Shown here: in pieces, positions 42,721 to 51,075 of the stretch | Layout: each line of letters begins with the position of its first letter | Numbering within the stretch: the first letter of the stretch is position 1 | The notes under the pieces: model-generated | What the model saw: only the letters and a program-made list of their open reading frames with translations | Databases searched by the model: none | What the model was told of the DNA's origin: nothing | Position numbers and translations under genes: made by a program | DNA from: Actinomycetota bacterium | GTDB lineage: Bacteria; Actinomycetota; Acidimicrobiia; IMCC26256; PALSA-555 | Assembly (NCBI GenBank): GCA_016870355.1 | Contig: VGBR01000006.1 | Span: forward strand, 62,001-126,000 | Length of the DNA stretch: 64,000 nucleotides | Direction of reading: 5' to 3'

Positions 42721-43849
42721 TGTTCTTGTTCACTTGCGTGGTCCCACCGGCGATGGTGTGCGACCGCATGGAGACCCGATCCCGTCCCCAGTGACCGTGG
42801 TTGGCGTCGGGGCCGAGCACGGCGCCGGCGACCTCGCCCACGTGCTGCGCGGTCTCACTCCACACGAGCTTCGCGAGGCTGCTCTCTGGTCCGAGCTCTC
42901 GACCGTGGAGCGCACCTGAGAGCGCCCGTTCCGAGAGCAGCTTGAGCAGCTCACCTTCCAGGTAGACGCGCGCGAGGCGTTGCCGCAGCGCCGGATCCTC
43001 AGCCGCCATGCGCCCGTCGCCGAGCGGTGTCTCCTTCGCTTGGTCGAGCAGCGTGCGGATCTGGGCGCGCAGCCCAAGGTGCAGCGCAGCGACGCCACCT
43101 CGCTCGTGCATGAGTGTGGTGATCGCGACCCGCCACCCTTCGTTCTCCGCGCCGAGGAGCGACGACACCGGAACGCGTGCGTCGGTGAAGAAGATCTCGT
43201 TGAACTCCGAGTCGCCGGTGATCGTCGTCAATGGACGGACTTCGATGCCGGGCAGCGACATGTCCACGAGCAGGCACGAGATGCCCTTGTGCTTGGGCGC
43301 TTCGGGGTCGGTGCGCACGAGCAGCTCGCACCAGCTGGCAACCTGCCCGAGCGTGTTCCATGTCTTCTGCCCGTTGACGACGTAGCAGTCGCCGTCGCGC
43401 ACGGCCGTGGCCTTCAGGCCGGCAAGGTCGGAGCCCGCGCCGGGTTCGGAGAAGCCCTGACACCAGATGTCGTCGCCGCGCAGCATTCGGGGGAGCAGCG
43501 TGCTGCGTTGCTCGTCGGTGCCGTACTCCATGATCGCCGGCGCGATGTTCGACAGGCCGATGAGGTTCACGGTCGACGGCGCGCCCGCGCGGTGCATCTC
43601 TTCGGCGTAGACGACCTGGTCCATGATCCCGGCACCGCGACCGCCGTACTCCTCGGGCCAGGCGATCGCGGTGTAGCGAGCATCCGCGAGCGTGGCGTTC
43701 CACTCACGGTTCATGGCCAGATCGGGGTCGTCCGGCGAGCACGCCAGGACGGACTTCATCGACTGGTACGGCTCGGTGAAGTGCTCGTCGAGCCACGACC
43801 GCAACTCGGCGCGAAACGCCTCCGCCTCGGCGGGATAGTCGAAGTTCAC
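42683..43849 (-). CDS. Acyl-CoA dehydrogenase
   Basis: A 388-residue FAD enzyme. Motifs are IWCQGFSEPGAGSDLAGL, VVNGQKTWNTLGQVASWCELL, the central FAD-domain start and the C-terminal TIAGGTTQVNKNIIAQRVLGLP. The substrate may be a branched acyl-CoA, because the gene is coupled by a GTGA overlap at its start to a four-subunit 2-oxoacid:ferredoxin oxidoreductase that would make acyl-CoA from 2-oxo acids. GTG 43849 is the only start compatible with that overlap. The end overlaps the AftD-like gene by 38 bases on the other strand. Confidence 0.88.
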   Translation of the reverse strand: MNFDYPAEAEAFRAELRSWLDEHFTEPYQSMKSVLACSPDDPDLAMNREWNATLADARYTAIAWPEEYGGRGAGIMDQVVYAEEMHRAGAPSTVNLIGLSNIAPAIMEYGTDEQRSTLLPRMLRGDDIWCQGFSEPGAGSDLAGLKATAVRDGDCYVVNGQKTWNTLGQVASWCELLVRTDPEAPKHKGISCLLVDMSLPGIEVRPLTTITGDSEFNEIFFTDARVPVSSLLGAENEGWRVAITTLMHERGGVAALHLGLRAQIRTLLDQAKETPLGDGRMAAEDPALRQRLARVYLEGELLKLLSERALSGALHGRELGPESSLAKLVWSETAQHVGEVAGAVLGPDANHGHWGRDRVSMRSHTIAGGTTQVNKNIIAQRVLGLPRR

Positions 43850-44739
43850 GCCTCTTCTTCTAGCCCACCCGCCGCGAGCCGTGACTCGATCTCGTGTTGC
43901 CGCTTCACGTTCTCGGCGTAGAGCTCCTCGGTGGACTTGATCCGCCCACCCTCCTTGAGCTCGCCCATCACGTGGACCTCTCCGAGCGTGTCGTGCAGGT
44001 ACTCAGGTCCATCGACGGTGGGGATGAACCACCCGGTCGGGCACATCGTGAGCACCTCGACGAACGTGAAGCCACCACCGTCCCGCTGGATCTCGAAGGC
44101 GCGCTTGATCATCTTCTTGGTTCGAGCGACGGCACCGGCGTTGTGCACCGAACCCCGCGCCACGTACGCGGCGCCGTCGAGCCGCGCGAGCAGGTCGCCG
44201 ATCAGGATCGGGTAGCCGTGGTACTCCGCGTCGCGGCCTTCGAGCGAGTTCTTCGTGCGCTGCCCGATCACCGTGGTCGCGGTCATGTGGCCACCGGTCT
44301 CGCCGAACACACCGTTGTTCAGCAGGATGCAGGTGACGTTCTCGCCGCGCGCCGCGGTGTGGATGACCTCTTGCAGCCCCTCGTTCACCATGTCGCCGTC
44401 ACCCTGGAGCGTGAAGACGATCGAGTCGGGGAGCATGCGCTTCACACCGGTGGCGACGGACGGCGCGCGGCCGTGCAGGGCCTGAATGAGGTCGACGTCC
44501 ATCGTCATCCCGAAGCTCGTGTAGCAGCCGATGCCGAGCACGGCGACCGAGCGTTGCGCCACGTCGAGCTCGGTCAACGCTTCGAGGAACGACCGCAGCA
44601 CGAGCGGCTCACCACACCCAGGGCACATGTGGTGCTCCTGGGTGAGCAAGAGGTCAGGAGTGAGGTCGCCCACCTTGCGCGCTGCATCGGGCGCGACCGT
44701 GGTGTCGATCACGGGGCCCAGCGGAACCGACGTGCTCAT
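43846..44739 (-). CDS. 2-oxoacid:ferredoxin oxidoreductase, beta (TPP) subunit
   Basis: A 297-residue subunit that binds thiamine diphosphate and part of the Fe-S relay. Features are MCPGCGEPL (Cys pair near residue 38), GIGCYTSFGMTMDVDLIQALHGRAPSVATGVK, and the TPP motif LQGDGDMVNEGLQEVIHTAARGENVTCILLNNGVFGETGG (in parts). With alpha, gamma and ferredoxin-like subunits it converts a 2-oxo acid plus CoA to acyl-CoA, CO2 and reduced ferredoxin. ATG 44739 overlaps the alpha gene by four bases, and its own stop overlaps the acyl-CoA dehydrogenase start. Confidence 0.88.
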   Translation of the reverse strand: MSTSVPLGPVIDTTVAPDAARKVGDLTPDLLLTQEHHMCPGCGEPLVLRSFLEALTELDVAQRSVAVLGIGCYTSFGMTMDVDLIQALHGRAPSVATGVKRMLPDSIVFTLQGDGDMVNEGLQEVIHTAARGENVTCILLNNGVFGETGGHMTATTVIGQRTKNSLEGRDAEYHGYPILIGDLLARLDGAAYVARGSVHNAGAVARTKKMIKRAFEIQRDGGGFTFVEVLTMCPTGWFIPTVDGPEYLHDTLGEVHVMGELKEGGRIKSTEELYAENVKRQHEIESRLAAGGLEEEA

Positions 44740-45863
44740 CCCGTGGTCCTCTCGTTGTCGGGGAGCCGTGGCAGCTCCGCTCCGGCGCCGCCGCGGTGCA
44801 CCGCGAGGATTCGCGCGCGCACGTGCTCAGCATCGAGCAACGGGCCCACGCCGAAGCCGGAGCCATCGGTGGAGATCCCGCCGATGCCGACCACGGGCGC
44901 AGTGCCGAGCGCGCCGAGGCGCACGTCGTCGATCATCTGGCCGGCACACAGCTCGAACACCGCGACCGTGCGCGCGGTCTGCGCCGCCTCGGTCACCGCG
45001 GCGTACGGGAACGGCCAGAGCGAGATTGGCCGTACATACCCGACGCGCTCGCCCTCGGCCCGTAGCTGCTGCACGACGTAGCGCACGAACTTCGCCGGTG
45101 TGCCGAACGCGACGATCACGGTCTCGGCGTCGTCCAGGTACCCAGACTCGACCCGCACTTCGGTCTGCTCGATCTCGCGGTGCTTCGCGGAGATCTTGCG
45201 GAGGTGCTGTTCGATCCCTGGGTTGGGATGCCCGTGCTTCCCGAAGCCCAACGGCGACACGAGCTTCGACGCGCGCGTGCCGGTGGTCGATCCGTCGAGG
45301 GCCCATGTCTTGTCCGGTACCCCACCGAAGTCGATCCGGTCGATTGTCACCGCCTGCCGTGTGTGAGCAGTCAGGTAGTCGCCGTACACGAGCACCGGGT
45401 TGCGCCACCTGTCGGCAAGGTGGAACGCGAGCTGGGTGAGCTCGACGGCCTCGCTGATGTCCATCGGCGCGAGCACGATGTGGCGGTAGTCCCCGTGACC
45501 GCCGCCGCGCGTCGCCTGGAAGTAGTCCTGCTGACCGCGCGCCATGTTGAAGATCACCAATGGCAGCTCGGCGAGCGTGATCTCGGAGAACGACTCCTGC
45601 ATGAGCGACAGGCCTTGACCCGTCGAGCCGGTCGCGGCACGAGCCCCCGTCGCGAGCGCGCCCCACGCCATGCCCACGGCCTCGAGCTCGCTCTCGGCGT
45701 TGATGCACGTGCCGCCGACGCCGGGAAGGTGCTTGGCGAAGTGCTCGAGCACCTCGGTGAAGGGCGTCATCGGATATCCGGCGAAGAACCGACAGCCCGC
45801 GGCGATCGCGGCCAGCGCGATCGCCTCCGACCCCTCCATCAAAACTTGTTCTTGCGCGGTCAT
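44736..45863 (-). CDS. 2-oxoacid:ferredoxin oxidoreductase, alpha subunit
   Basis: A 375-residue pyrimidine-domain subunit. VLMEGSEAIALAAIAAGCRFFAGYPMTPFTEVLEHF begins the fold (in parts), GTCINAESELEAVGMAWGALATGARAATGSTGQGLSLM carries the catalytic-core Glu, and RTVAVFELCAGQMIDDVRLGAL is near the C-terminus. The separate gamma and ferredoxin subunits mark the four-subunit VOR/KOR arrangement. ATG 45863 overlaps the ferredoxin-like stop by four bases. A longer open frame upstream shadows that gene. Substrate may be 2-oxoisovalerate or a related branched 2-oxo acid, judging from neighbours. Confidence 0.88.
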   Translation of the reverse strand: MTAQEQVLMEGSEAIALAAIAAGCRFFAGYPMTPFTEVLEHFAKHLPGVGGTCINAESELEAVGMAWGALATGARAATGSTGQGLSLMQESFSEITLAELPLVIFNMARGQQDYFQATRGGGHGDYRHIVLAPMDISEAVELTQLAFHLADRWRNPVLVYGDYLTAHTRQAVTIDRIDFGGVPDKTWALDGSTTGTRASKLVSPLGFGKHGHPNPGIEQHLRKISAKHREIEQTEVRVESGYLDDAETVIVAFGTPAKFVRYVVQQLRAEGERVGYVRPISLWPFPYAAVTEAAQTARTVAVFELCAGQMIDDVRLGALGTAPVVGIGGISTDGSGFGVGPLLDAEHVRARILAVHRGGAGAELPRLPDNERTTG

Positions 45864-46120
45864 TGGGGTCCCGCGGTGATGGTGGTGAGGACTGGTTCGT
45901 CGTAGCGGAAGACCTCGAAGCAGAAGTCGGGGCACACGAACAGGCAGGCCGCGCACCCAGTGCAGCCGGGGTGCAGCTGCGGGTAGTGGTAGCCGACGCC
46001 GTTGACCTCGCTGGTCGTCATCGTGAGCACCCGCGGGGGACACGCCGGGATGCAGAGCTCACAGCCCTTGCAGGTCTCGACGTCGATGGTCACCGTGCCG
46101 CGGCTCTTGATCGTGGTCAT
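45860..46120 (-). CDS. 2-oxoacid:ferredoxin oxidoreductase, delta (2[4Fe-4S]) subunit
   Basis: An 86-residue ferredoxin-like subunit with two complete [4Fe-4S] motifs, CKGCELCIPACP (about 18) and CTGCAACLFVCP (about 53). It passes electrons from the TPP site to an external ferredoxin. ATG 46120 overlaps the gamma stop codon (ATGA), and its own stop overlaps the alpha start (ATGA). This small size and position are standard for four-subunit 2-oxoacid oxidoreductases. Confidence 0.9.
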   Translation of the reverse strand: MTTIKSRGTVTIDVETCKGCELCIPACPPRVLTMTTSEVNGVGYHYPQLHPGCTGCAACLFVCPDFCFEVFRYDEPVLTTITAGPQ

Positions 46121-46695
46121 GTGCGGGCGACCTCCCAGGCGGGCATCGTCAGGGGTTCGACCGCGTCGAAGCCGGCGCGCATCGCAGTCTCGTTCGCCGC
46201 GACGTGCTGGGTGCGGTACGAAGGGATCGACTCGCGCATGCCTTCGACCGCGGCATCGATCCCGACGAGGCCGGTGGTAGCGAGGTACGCGCCGACCATC
46301 ACCATCGACCCGCCGAGCTCGTTGCCCAGCGACGTGGCGAGATCGGTCGCCGCGACGCGCAAGACGGTCCACCGGGTCGGGTCGAGCTCGGTCGTGAACG
46401 TCGCCTCGTTCACCATGATGAGCCCGCCGTCGCGCACCTTCGGGCCGATCTGCGCCCAGAACTCGTCGTGCATCCCGATCGCCGACCAGGTGTGCGACAG
46501 CACCGGCGGTGCTTGGATCGGTCCGTCGGCCACGACCACGCTGGCGTCGGTGTTGCCGCCACGCATCATGCCGCCGTACACCCCGAACAGTTGCACATGG
46601 CGCCCTTCGATCGTCGCGCCCTGAGCGACCACTTGCGCCGCGAGCTGCACGCCCTGTCCACCGATGCCGGTGACCATGAGCTCCTTCTCAGGCAC
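46117..46695 (-). CDS. 2-oxoacid:ferredoxin oxidoreductase, gamma subunit
   Basis: A 192-residue CoA-binding subunit of the POR/KOR gamma family. VTGIGGQGVQLAAQVVAQGA is the glycine-rich start, and FGVYGGMMRGGNTDASVVVADGPI follows. GTG 46695 is used because residues before it shadow the TetR gene; it overlaps the TetR stop by eight bases. Thus the operon runs TetR-gamma-delta-alpha-beta-acyl-CoA dehydrogenase on one strand, presumably controlled by that regulator. Confidence 0.85.
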   Translation of the reverse strand: MPEKELMVTGIGGQGVQLAAQVVAQGATIEGRHVQLFGVYGGMMRGGNTDASVVVADGPIQAPPVLSHTWSAIGMHDEFWAQIGPKVRDGGLIMVNEATFTTELDPTRWTVLRVAATDLATSLGNELGGSMVMVGAYLATTGLVGIDAAVEGMRESIPSYRTQHVAANETAMRAGFDAVEPLTMPAWEVART

Positions 46696-47305
46696 CCAGG
46701 CCTCGCAGCGCGAACTCGACGAGATGGTCGACCTCGTCAGCCGACGGGAGATCAGCGCGCGCGATCGCATCGCCTGTGCGCCCCATTGCAAGGTGGTAGA
46801 TCGCATCGGCATCGTGCTGGCCGTCGCCGCCGGCTTCCGCGACCGCGACGCGTAGCGGCGCGATCACCTGCTCGCGCGAGCCGGCGGACTCGGAAGGGAA
46901 GCGGTCGGCGAGTCGCGCGCTGTTGGCGATGAACGGCTTGGTGTTCGCGGCGGCGTCGGGGTTGCGCGCCTGCTCGAGCACACCCTCGATCCACGCTCGC
47001 ACACGCGGCGCGCCGGGCTGGGCGCGCGCCAGACGGGCGTCGAGGTACGACACGAGACGACGTTGCCCGTCATCGAGCACCGCGAGGAGGAGCTCGTCCT
47101 TGCTCCGGAAGTGGCGGTAGAAGGCCTGGTTGGACAGTCCCGACTTGGCGACGATGTCGGCGACGCGGGGGTCGAGGTCACCGGTGCGCCGCATCACCGC
47201 GTACGTGGCGTCCAGGAGGCTGCGCACCTCCTCGGCATAGGTCTCGGACCGTCCGCGGAGGGTGCGCGCCGCAACGGCGCGCTCGATGGGAACAACATTC
47301 TGCAC
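46688..47305 (-). CDS. TetR-family transcriptional regulator
   Basis: A regulator of about 205 residues. The helix-turn-helix is DPRVADIVAKSGLSNQAFYRHFRSKDELLLAVLDDG (in parts, about 44-78), ideal for TetR. The C-terminal ligand domain is not assignable. GTG 47305 is chosen because TAGCGT lies seven bases before it. TTCCGGAA palindrome at 47306-47313 touches that -10 box and may be part of its own operator. It is divergent from the acyl-CoA ligase gene at 47370 and upstream of the 2-oxoacid oxidoreductase, so it probably controls both directions in response to an acyl-CoA or acid. Confidence 0.83.
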   Translation of the reverse strand: MQNVVPIERAVAARTLRGRSETYAEEVRSLLDATYAVMRRTGDLDPRVADIVAKSGLSNQAFYRHFRSKDELLLAVLDDGQRRLVSYLDARLARAQPGAPRVRAWIEGVLEQARNPDAAANTKPFIANSARLADRFPSESAGSREQVIAPLRVAVAEAGGDGQHDADAIYHLAMGRTGDAIARADLPSADEVDHLVEFALRGLGA

Positions 47306-47318
47306 TTCCGGAACGCTA
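47306..47318 (-). promoter_or_regulatory. TetR promoter (-10 TAGCGT) with TTCCGGAA palindrome
   Basis: On the minus strand TAGCGT (47318 to 47313) ends seven bases before GTG 47305. TTCCGGAA (47306-47313 on either strand) is a perfect palindrome between the box and the start codon. It could be half or all of an autoregulatory operator. Confidence 0.45.
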
Positions 47319-47356
47319 TTCTGGCTGAGGGCATGACGCAAGCACCGGCGCCTCGG

Positions 47357-47362
47357 TAGGTT
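47357..47362 (+). promoter_or_regulatory. -10 box (TAGGTT), leaderless start of acyl-CoA ligase gene
   Basis: TAGGTT ends seven bases before ATG 47370, with no ribosome-binding site. Confidence 0.5.
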
Positions 47363-47369
47363 CGCGGCC

Positions 47370-49001
47370 ATGAGCCTCCTCGAGTTCGAACGTCGGCGGG
47401 ACGACGACGAGCGCGCCACGCGCTACGTCGCCGAGGGAAGCTGGACCGACGAGACGCTCGGGTCGATCCTGGCCGCGGGCTTCGCCGAGAGCCCCGAACG
47501 GATCGTGAGCTTCCGTTCCGACGTGCGGCCATGGCGCGGCACCTACGCCGATGCCTCCGACATCGTCCGTCGAGTCGCCGGTGGCTTGCGAGCCGCGGGC
47601 GTCGGCCCGGGCGACGTGGTCGCGTTCCAGATCCCGAACTGGATGGAGGCGGCGGCGACATTCTGGGCTGCGGCGTTCCTCGGCGCTGCGGTCGTGCCGA
47701 TCGTCCACTTCTATGGGCCGAAGGAGGTCGAGTTCATCCTCCGCCAGTCGGGCGCCCGCTGGTTCGTGACCGCCGACAAGTTCGGGCACCTCGACTTCGC
47801 TGCCAACCTCGAGCAGATCAGGCCGCGGATCGGCACGCTGGAAGACGTGTTCGTGGTGGGCGACTCGGTGCCGAGTGGCGCGCGCGCGTTCGCGTCGCTC
47901 ATGGATGCCGATGCCATCGAAGGGCCCGCGGAGACCGATCCGATGGCTCCGGCGCTCATCGCGTACACCTCGGGCACGACGGCTGACCCGAAAGGTGTCG
48001 TGCACTCGCACCGCACGATCGGGTTCGAGACCAAGCAGCTCGCCAACATGGCCGCAACCGTGTCCGGGCGGTCGATGCTCGTCGGAGCGCCGGTTGGTCA
48101 CGCCATCGGCATGCTGGCCGCGCTCCTCATCCCCGTGTATCGCCGCGAGTCGATCTTCCTCATCGACGTGTGGGACCCGAAGAAGGTGCTGGCGGCCATG
48201 CTCGAAGACGACCTGTCCAGCGGTTCGGGCGCGACCTACTTCCTGACCAGCCTCCTGGACCATCCCGATTTCACGCCGGAGCACGCAGCGAAGATGCAGC
48301 GCATCGGCCTCGGTGGCTCCGTCGTGCCCACGGCGGTCAGTGAGCGTGCCGAGAGCATGGGCATGTCGGTGGTGCGCAGCTTCGGTGCGACGGAGCACCC
48401 GTCCATCACCGGCGCGACCCACGACGAGCCCCTCGACAAGCGCATCACCACCGACGGGCACGCGCTCCCGGGCGTGGAGCTCGAGCTGCGCGACGACGAC
48501 GGCACCCGGGTCGGCATCGGTGAGCCGGGGGAGATCTTCAGCAAGGGTCCCGATTGCTTCATCGGGTACACGGACCCGGTGCTCACGAAGGCTTCGATCG
48601 ACGACGACGGATGGTTCGCCACGGGTGACGTCGGGGTGCTCGACGAAGCTGGTTACCTCACCATCGTGGATCGCAAGAAGGACATCATCATCCGCGGTGG
48701 CGAGAACGTGAGCGCGCTCGAGGTGGAGGACCAGATCGTGCGCATGCCTGGCGTCGCCGAGGTGGCGGTGGTGGCGGCACCAGACCCGAAGTTCGGTGAG
48801 CACGGCGCGGCGTTCGTGCGCATGCTGCCCGACGGCGGAACGGTGCCGTCGCTCGAGCAGATGCGCGAGCACCTTCGCGAGAGCGGGCTCGCCAAGCAGA
48901 AGTGGCCAGAAGAGGTGCACGCGATCGAGGACTTCCCGCGCACTCCGTCAGGCAAGATCAAGAAGTTCACCCTTCGCGAGCAGCTCCGCAACAAGGACTG
49001 A
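47370..49001 (+). CDS. Acyl-CoA ligase (AMP-forming)
   Basis: A 543-residue adenylate-forming enzyme that activates a carboxylic acid with ATP and CoA. Core motifs are IAYTSGTTADPKGVVHSH (A3, about 194), SFGATEHPS (A5), GWFATGDVGVLDEAGYL (A7), RKKDIIIRGGENVSALEVED (A8) and PRTPSGKIKKF with the catalytic lysine (A10). Overall it resembles cyclohexanecarboxylate/medium-chain acyl-CoA ligases. Start ATG 47370 follows TAGGTT by seven bases. It is divergent from the TetR gene and convergent with the exonuclease gene, so TetR control of this enzyme is likely. Confidence 0.87.
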   Translation: MSLLEFERRRDDDERATRYVAEGSWTDETLGSILAAGFAESPERIVSFRSDVRPWRGTYADASDIVRRVAGGLRAAGVGPGDVVAFQIPNWMEAAATFWAAAFLGAAVVPIVHFYGPKEVEFILRQSGARWFVTADKFGHLDFAANLEQIRPRIGTLEDVFVVGDSVPSGARAFASLMDADAIEGPAETDPMAPALIAYTSGTTADPKGVVHSHRTIGFETKQLANMAATVSGRSMLVGAPVGHAIGMLAALLIPVYRRESIFLIDVWDPKKVLAAMLEDDLSSGSGATYFLTSLLDHPDFTPEHAAKMQRIGLGGSVVPTAVSERAESMGMSVVRSFGATEHPSITGATHDEPLDKRITTDGHALPGVELELRDDDGTRVGIGEPGEIFSKGPDCFIGYTDPVLTKASIDDDGWFATGDVGVLDEAGYLTIVDRKKDIIIRGGENVSALEVEDQIVRMPGVAEVAVVAAPDPKFGEHGAAFVRMLPDGGTVPSLEQMREHLRESGLAKQKWPEEVHAIEDFPRTPSGKIKKFTLREQLRNKD

Positions 49002-49029
49002 ATCCAAAGGGTGGGTCGGGCTCTTAGAG

Positions 49030-49548
49030 CTAGAGGTCGATCTTCAGGCCTAGCTCGTCGCGCATCTTGAGGAGGGCTTCGGCGTTGCCCTTCGCGTCAT
49101 CGAGCGCGTTGTGCGAGTGCGTGGTGTCGCGCAGGTGGTCGAAGTCCTGCCCCATGTCGCGCACGATGCCCTTGTAGACGCTCTGGACATTCTGGCTGTT
49201 GTGGCCGAATGGGTTCGCGCCGCAGAAGTGGTGGAAGTACCAGTTCACGAACGACCAGTCGAAGCCGGCGTTGTCCGCGATGAACCAGCACGGACCACGT
49301 TCGATCGCCTCGACCCAGTCCTTGAAGCGCGTCATGACCTCGGCCGGATCTTCGAATGTGAGCGTCTCCTCGCGGCTGAAGCCCGAGATGCCCAATGCCT
49401 TCGGCAACCACTCGTCGGAGACCGGCCGTAGCTGTGCATAGAACGTGTGCTCGAGCGCCTCGGTCATCAGCACCGCGCCGACCGAGATCATCGAGTATCG
49501 GCCCGGATACGGACCGTCGGCCTCGATGTCGACCATCACGTAGCGCAT
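49030..49548 (-). CDS. DEDDh-family 3'-5' exonuclease
   Basis: A 172-residue exonuclease of the RNase T/DnaQ superfamily. YVMVDIEADGPYPG supplies the first Asp and Glu (Exo I), WFIADNAGFDWSFVNWYF the second Asp (Exo II), and TTHSHNALDDAKGNAEAL the His-x4-Asp of Exo III. Members trim single-stranded DNA or RNA from the 3' end with two metal ions. ATG 49548 starts directly at the first catalytic strand; the upstream open frame shadows the ABC gene. It lies 16 bases downstream of the LivF-like gene and may be transcribed with it. Confidence 0.83.
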   Translation of the reverse strand: MRYVMVDIEADGPYPGRYSMISVGAVLMTEALEHTFYAQLRPVSDEWLPKALGISGFSREETLTFEDPAEVMTRFKDWVEAIERGPCWFIADNAGFDWSFVNWYFHHFCGANPFGHNSQNVQSVYKGIVRDMGQDFDHLRDTTHSHNALDDAKGNAEALLKMRDELGLKIDL

Positions 49549-49564
49549 CGTGAGGTCTTTGCCG

Positions 49565-50290
49565 TCAGCCTTCCGAGCCGAGGTATCCCGCAACGAGCTC
49601 CGCGTGCGCGTCGACTGCGGGTCCCCGCCACACGACCCGCCCGCGCCGCAGGATGACGGCCTCGTTCGCGAACGCGAGCGCACGCTCCACGTACTGCTCG
49701 ATGAGCAGGATCGTCACGCCCTCGTCGCGCGCCTTCTCGAGCGATTCGAACACGAGGTCGACGAGCCGCGGTGCGAGCCCGAGCGACATCTCGTCCGCGA
49801 CGAGCAGCGTCGGCGGTGCCGCGAGCACGCGGGCCAGCGCGAGCATCTGCTGTTCGCCGCCCGACAGCGTGCCCGCCTGCTGTCGCCGTCGCTCCGCGAG
49901 GATGGGGAACATCTCGAGCGCGCGTTCGACTGCGGCGGCGCGGTCGTCGCGCGGCACTGCGAAGCGAAGCAGCACGCGAAGGTTGTCCTGCACGGTGAGG
50001 TGCGGGAAGATCGCGCGCTCCTCCGGGACGTAGGCGACCCCCATTCGACTGATCGACGACGCCGACTTGCCGGTCACGTCATGGCCCGCGAGGACGACCT
50101 TGCCCGCGGCGGGCGGCACCCGGCCGGTGATGGCCGCGGCCAACGACGACTTCCCGGCTCCGTTCGGTCCGAGCACCGCCACGACATGGCCGGCCGGTGC
50201 CTCGAGGTCGACGCCGAACACCGCGCGAGCGTCGCCGTACCGGACCTCGAGACCCCCGACGACGAGCACCGGCTCGGCCGCGCTGTTCAC
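49565..50290 (-). CDS. Branched-chain amino-acid-type ABC transporter, LivF-like ATPase
   Basis: A 241-residue ABC ATPase. Walker A is LGPNGAGKSSLA, the LivF-specific SRMGVAYVPEERAIFPHLTV lies before the signature GTLSGGEQQMLALARVL, Walker B is LLVADEMSLGLAP, and IEQYVERAL contains the switch region. It powers uptake through the fused LivHM permease together with LivG. GTG 50290 overlaps the LivG stop (GTGA). Substrate may be branched amino acids, or amides, aromatic or short acids handled by the same transporter family. Confidence 0.9.
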   Translation of the reverse strand: MNSAAEPVLVVGGLEVRYGDARAVFGVDLEAPAGHVVAVLGPNGAGKSSLAAAITGRVPPAAGKVVLAGHDVTGKSASSISRMGVAYVPEERAIFPHLTVQDNLRVLLRFAVPRDDRAAAVERALEMFPILAERRRQQAGTLSGGEQQMLALARVLAAPPTLLVADEMSLGLAPRLVDLVFESLEKARDEGVTILLIEQYVERALAFANEAVILRRGRVVWRGPAVDAHAELVAGYLGSEG

Positions 50291-51075
50291 GGCGCCACAT
50301 CCTCGGCGGCCCGCGTGCCCAGATACGCCGTCTGCACATCGGTGCTGGCCCGGATCTCGCTGGGCGTCCCCCGTGCGATCACTCTGCCGAAGTCGAGCAC
50401 CGTGATCGCCTCGCACAGCTCGAGTACGAGCTCGACGTCGTGCTCCACGACGACGAAGGCAACACCCCGGTCATCGCGAGCGGCGCGCAGGGCTGACGCA
50501 ACCTGCTCGGTCTCGTGCACGTCGAGTCCCGACGTGGGCTCGTCGAGCAGCACGATGCGCGGCGCTGTGGCGAGCGCCCGCGCGATCTCGACGATGCGTC
50601 CTGTCCCCAATGGCAGCAGGATCACCGGTTGCTCCGCGACGGCGTCGAGCCCGACGAGCTCGAGGATCCCGGCAATGGTCTCGTCTTCGTCCAGGGTCGG
50701 TCGGCTCCCGAGGCCGACGAGGTCGCGCAGCAGCGAGCGGTCCCGCCGCATGCGCACCCGGTGCGCGACCACGAGGTGCTCGCGCACGGTCATCTCACCG
50801 AAGAGCTCGAGGCGTTGGAAGGTTCGGGCGATGCCGAGCCGGGATCGCCGTTGCGGGCTGGCTCGGGTGATGTCGGTCCCGTCGAACGACACGCGGCCGG
50901 CGCGGGGTCGCAGGAGCCCGGAGAGGATGCCGAAGAGCGTCGTCTTGCCTGCGCCGTTCGGTCCGACCAGGCCGGTGATGGCCCGCGCGTCGGCCGTGAA
51001 GTCGACGCCGTCGAGCGCCACGACGCCGCCGAAGCGGACGACGATCTCCTCGGCGGTCAGGAGGGGAGCGCTCAT
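50287..51075 (-). CDS. Branched-chain amino-acid-type ABC transporter, LivG-like ATPase
   Basis: A 262-residue ABC ATPase. Walker A is LVGPNGAGKTTLFG, LGIARTFQRLELFGEMTV is the Q-loop region, and Walker B is APRIVLLDEPTSGLD. Its signature LPLGTGRIVEIARAL departs from LSGGQ, as in many LivG proteins. ATG 51075 overlaps the permease stop (ATGA). With the LivF-like protein it forms the ATPase pair of the transporter. Confidence 0.9.
   Translation of the reverse strand: MSAPLLTAEEIVVRFGGVVALDGVDFTADARAITGLVGPNGAGKTTLFGILSGLLRPRAGRVSFDGTDITRASPQRRSRLGIARTFQRLELFGEMTVREHLVVAHRVRMRRDRSLLRDLVGLGSRPTLDEDETIAGILELVGLDAVAEQPVILLPLGTGRIVEIARALATAPRIVLLDEPTSGLDVHETEQVASALRAARDDRGVAFVVVEHDVELVLELCEAITVLDFGRVIARGTPSEIRASTDVQTAYLGTRAAEDVAP

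Noticed and set aside
47316-48920. Minus-strand frame of 534 codons opposite the acyl-CoA ligase
   Set aside because: All ligase motifs are on the plus strand, and the antisense frame is compositional.
49002-49029. GCTCT/AGAGC inverted repeat between convergent genes
   Set aside because: Five base pairs with a one-base loop cannot form a good hairpin, so no terminator is claimed there.
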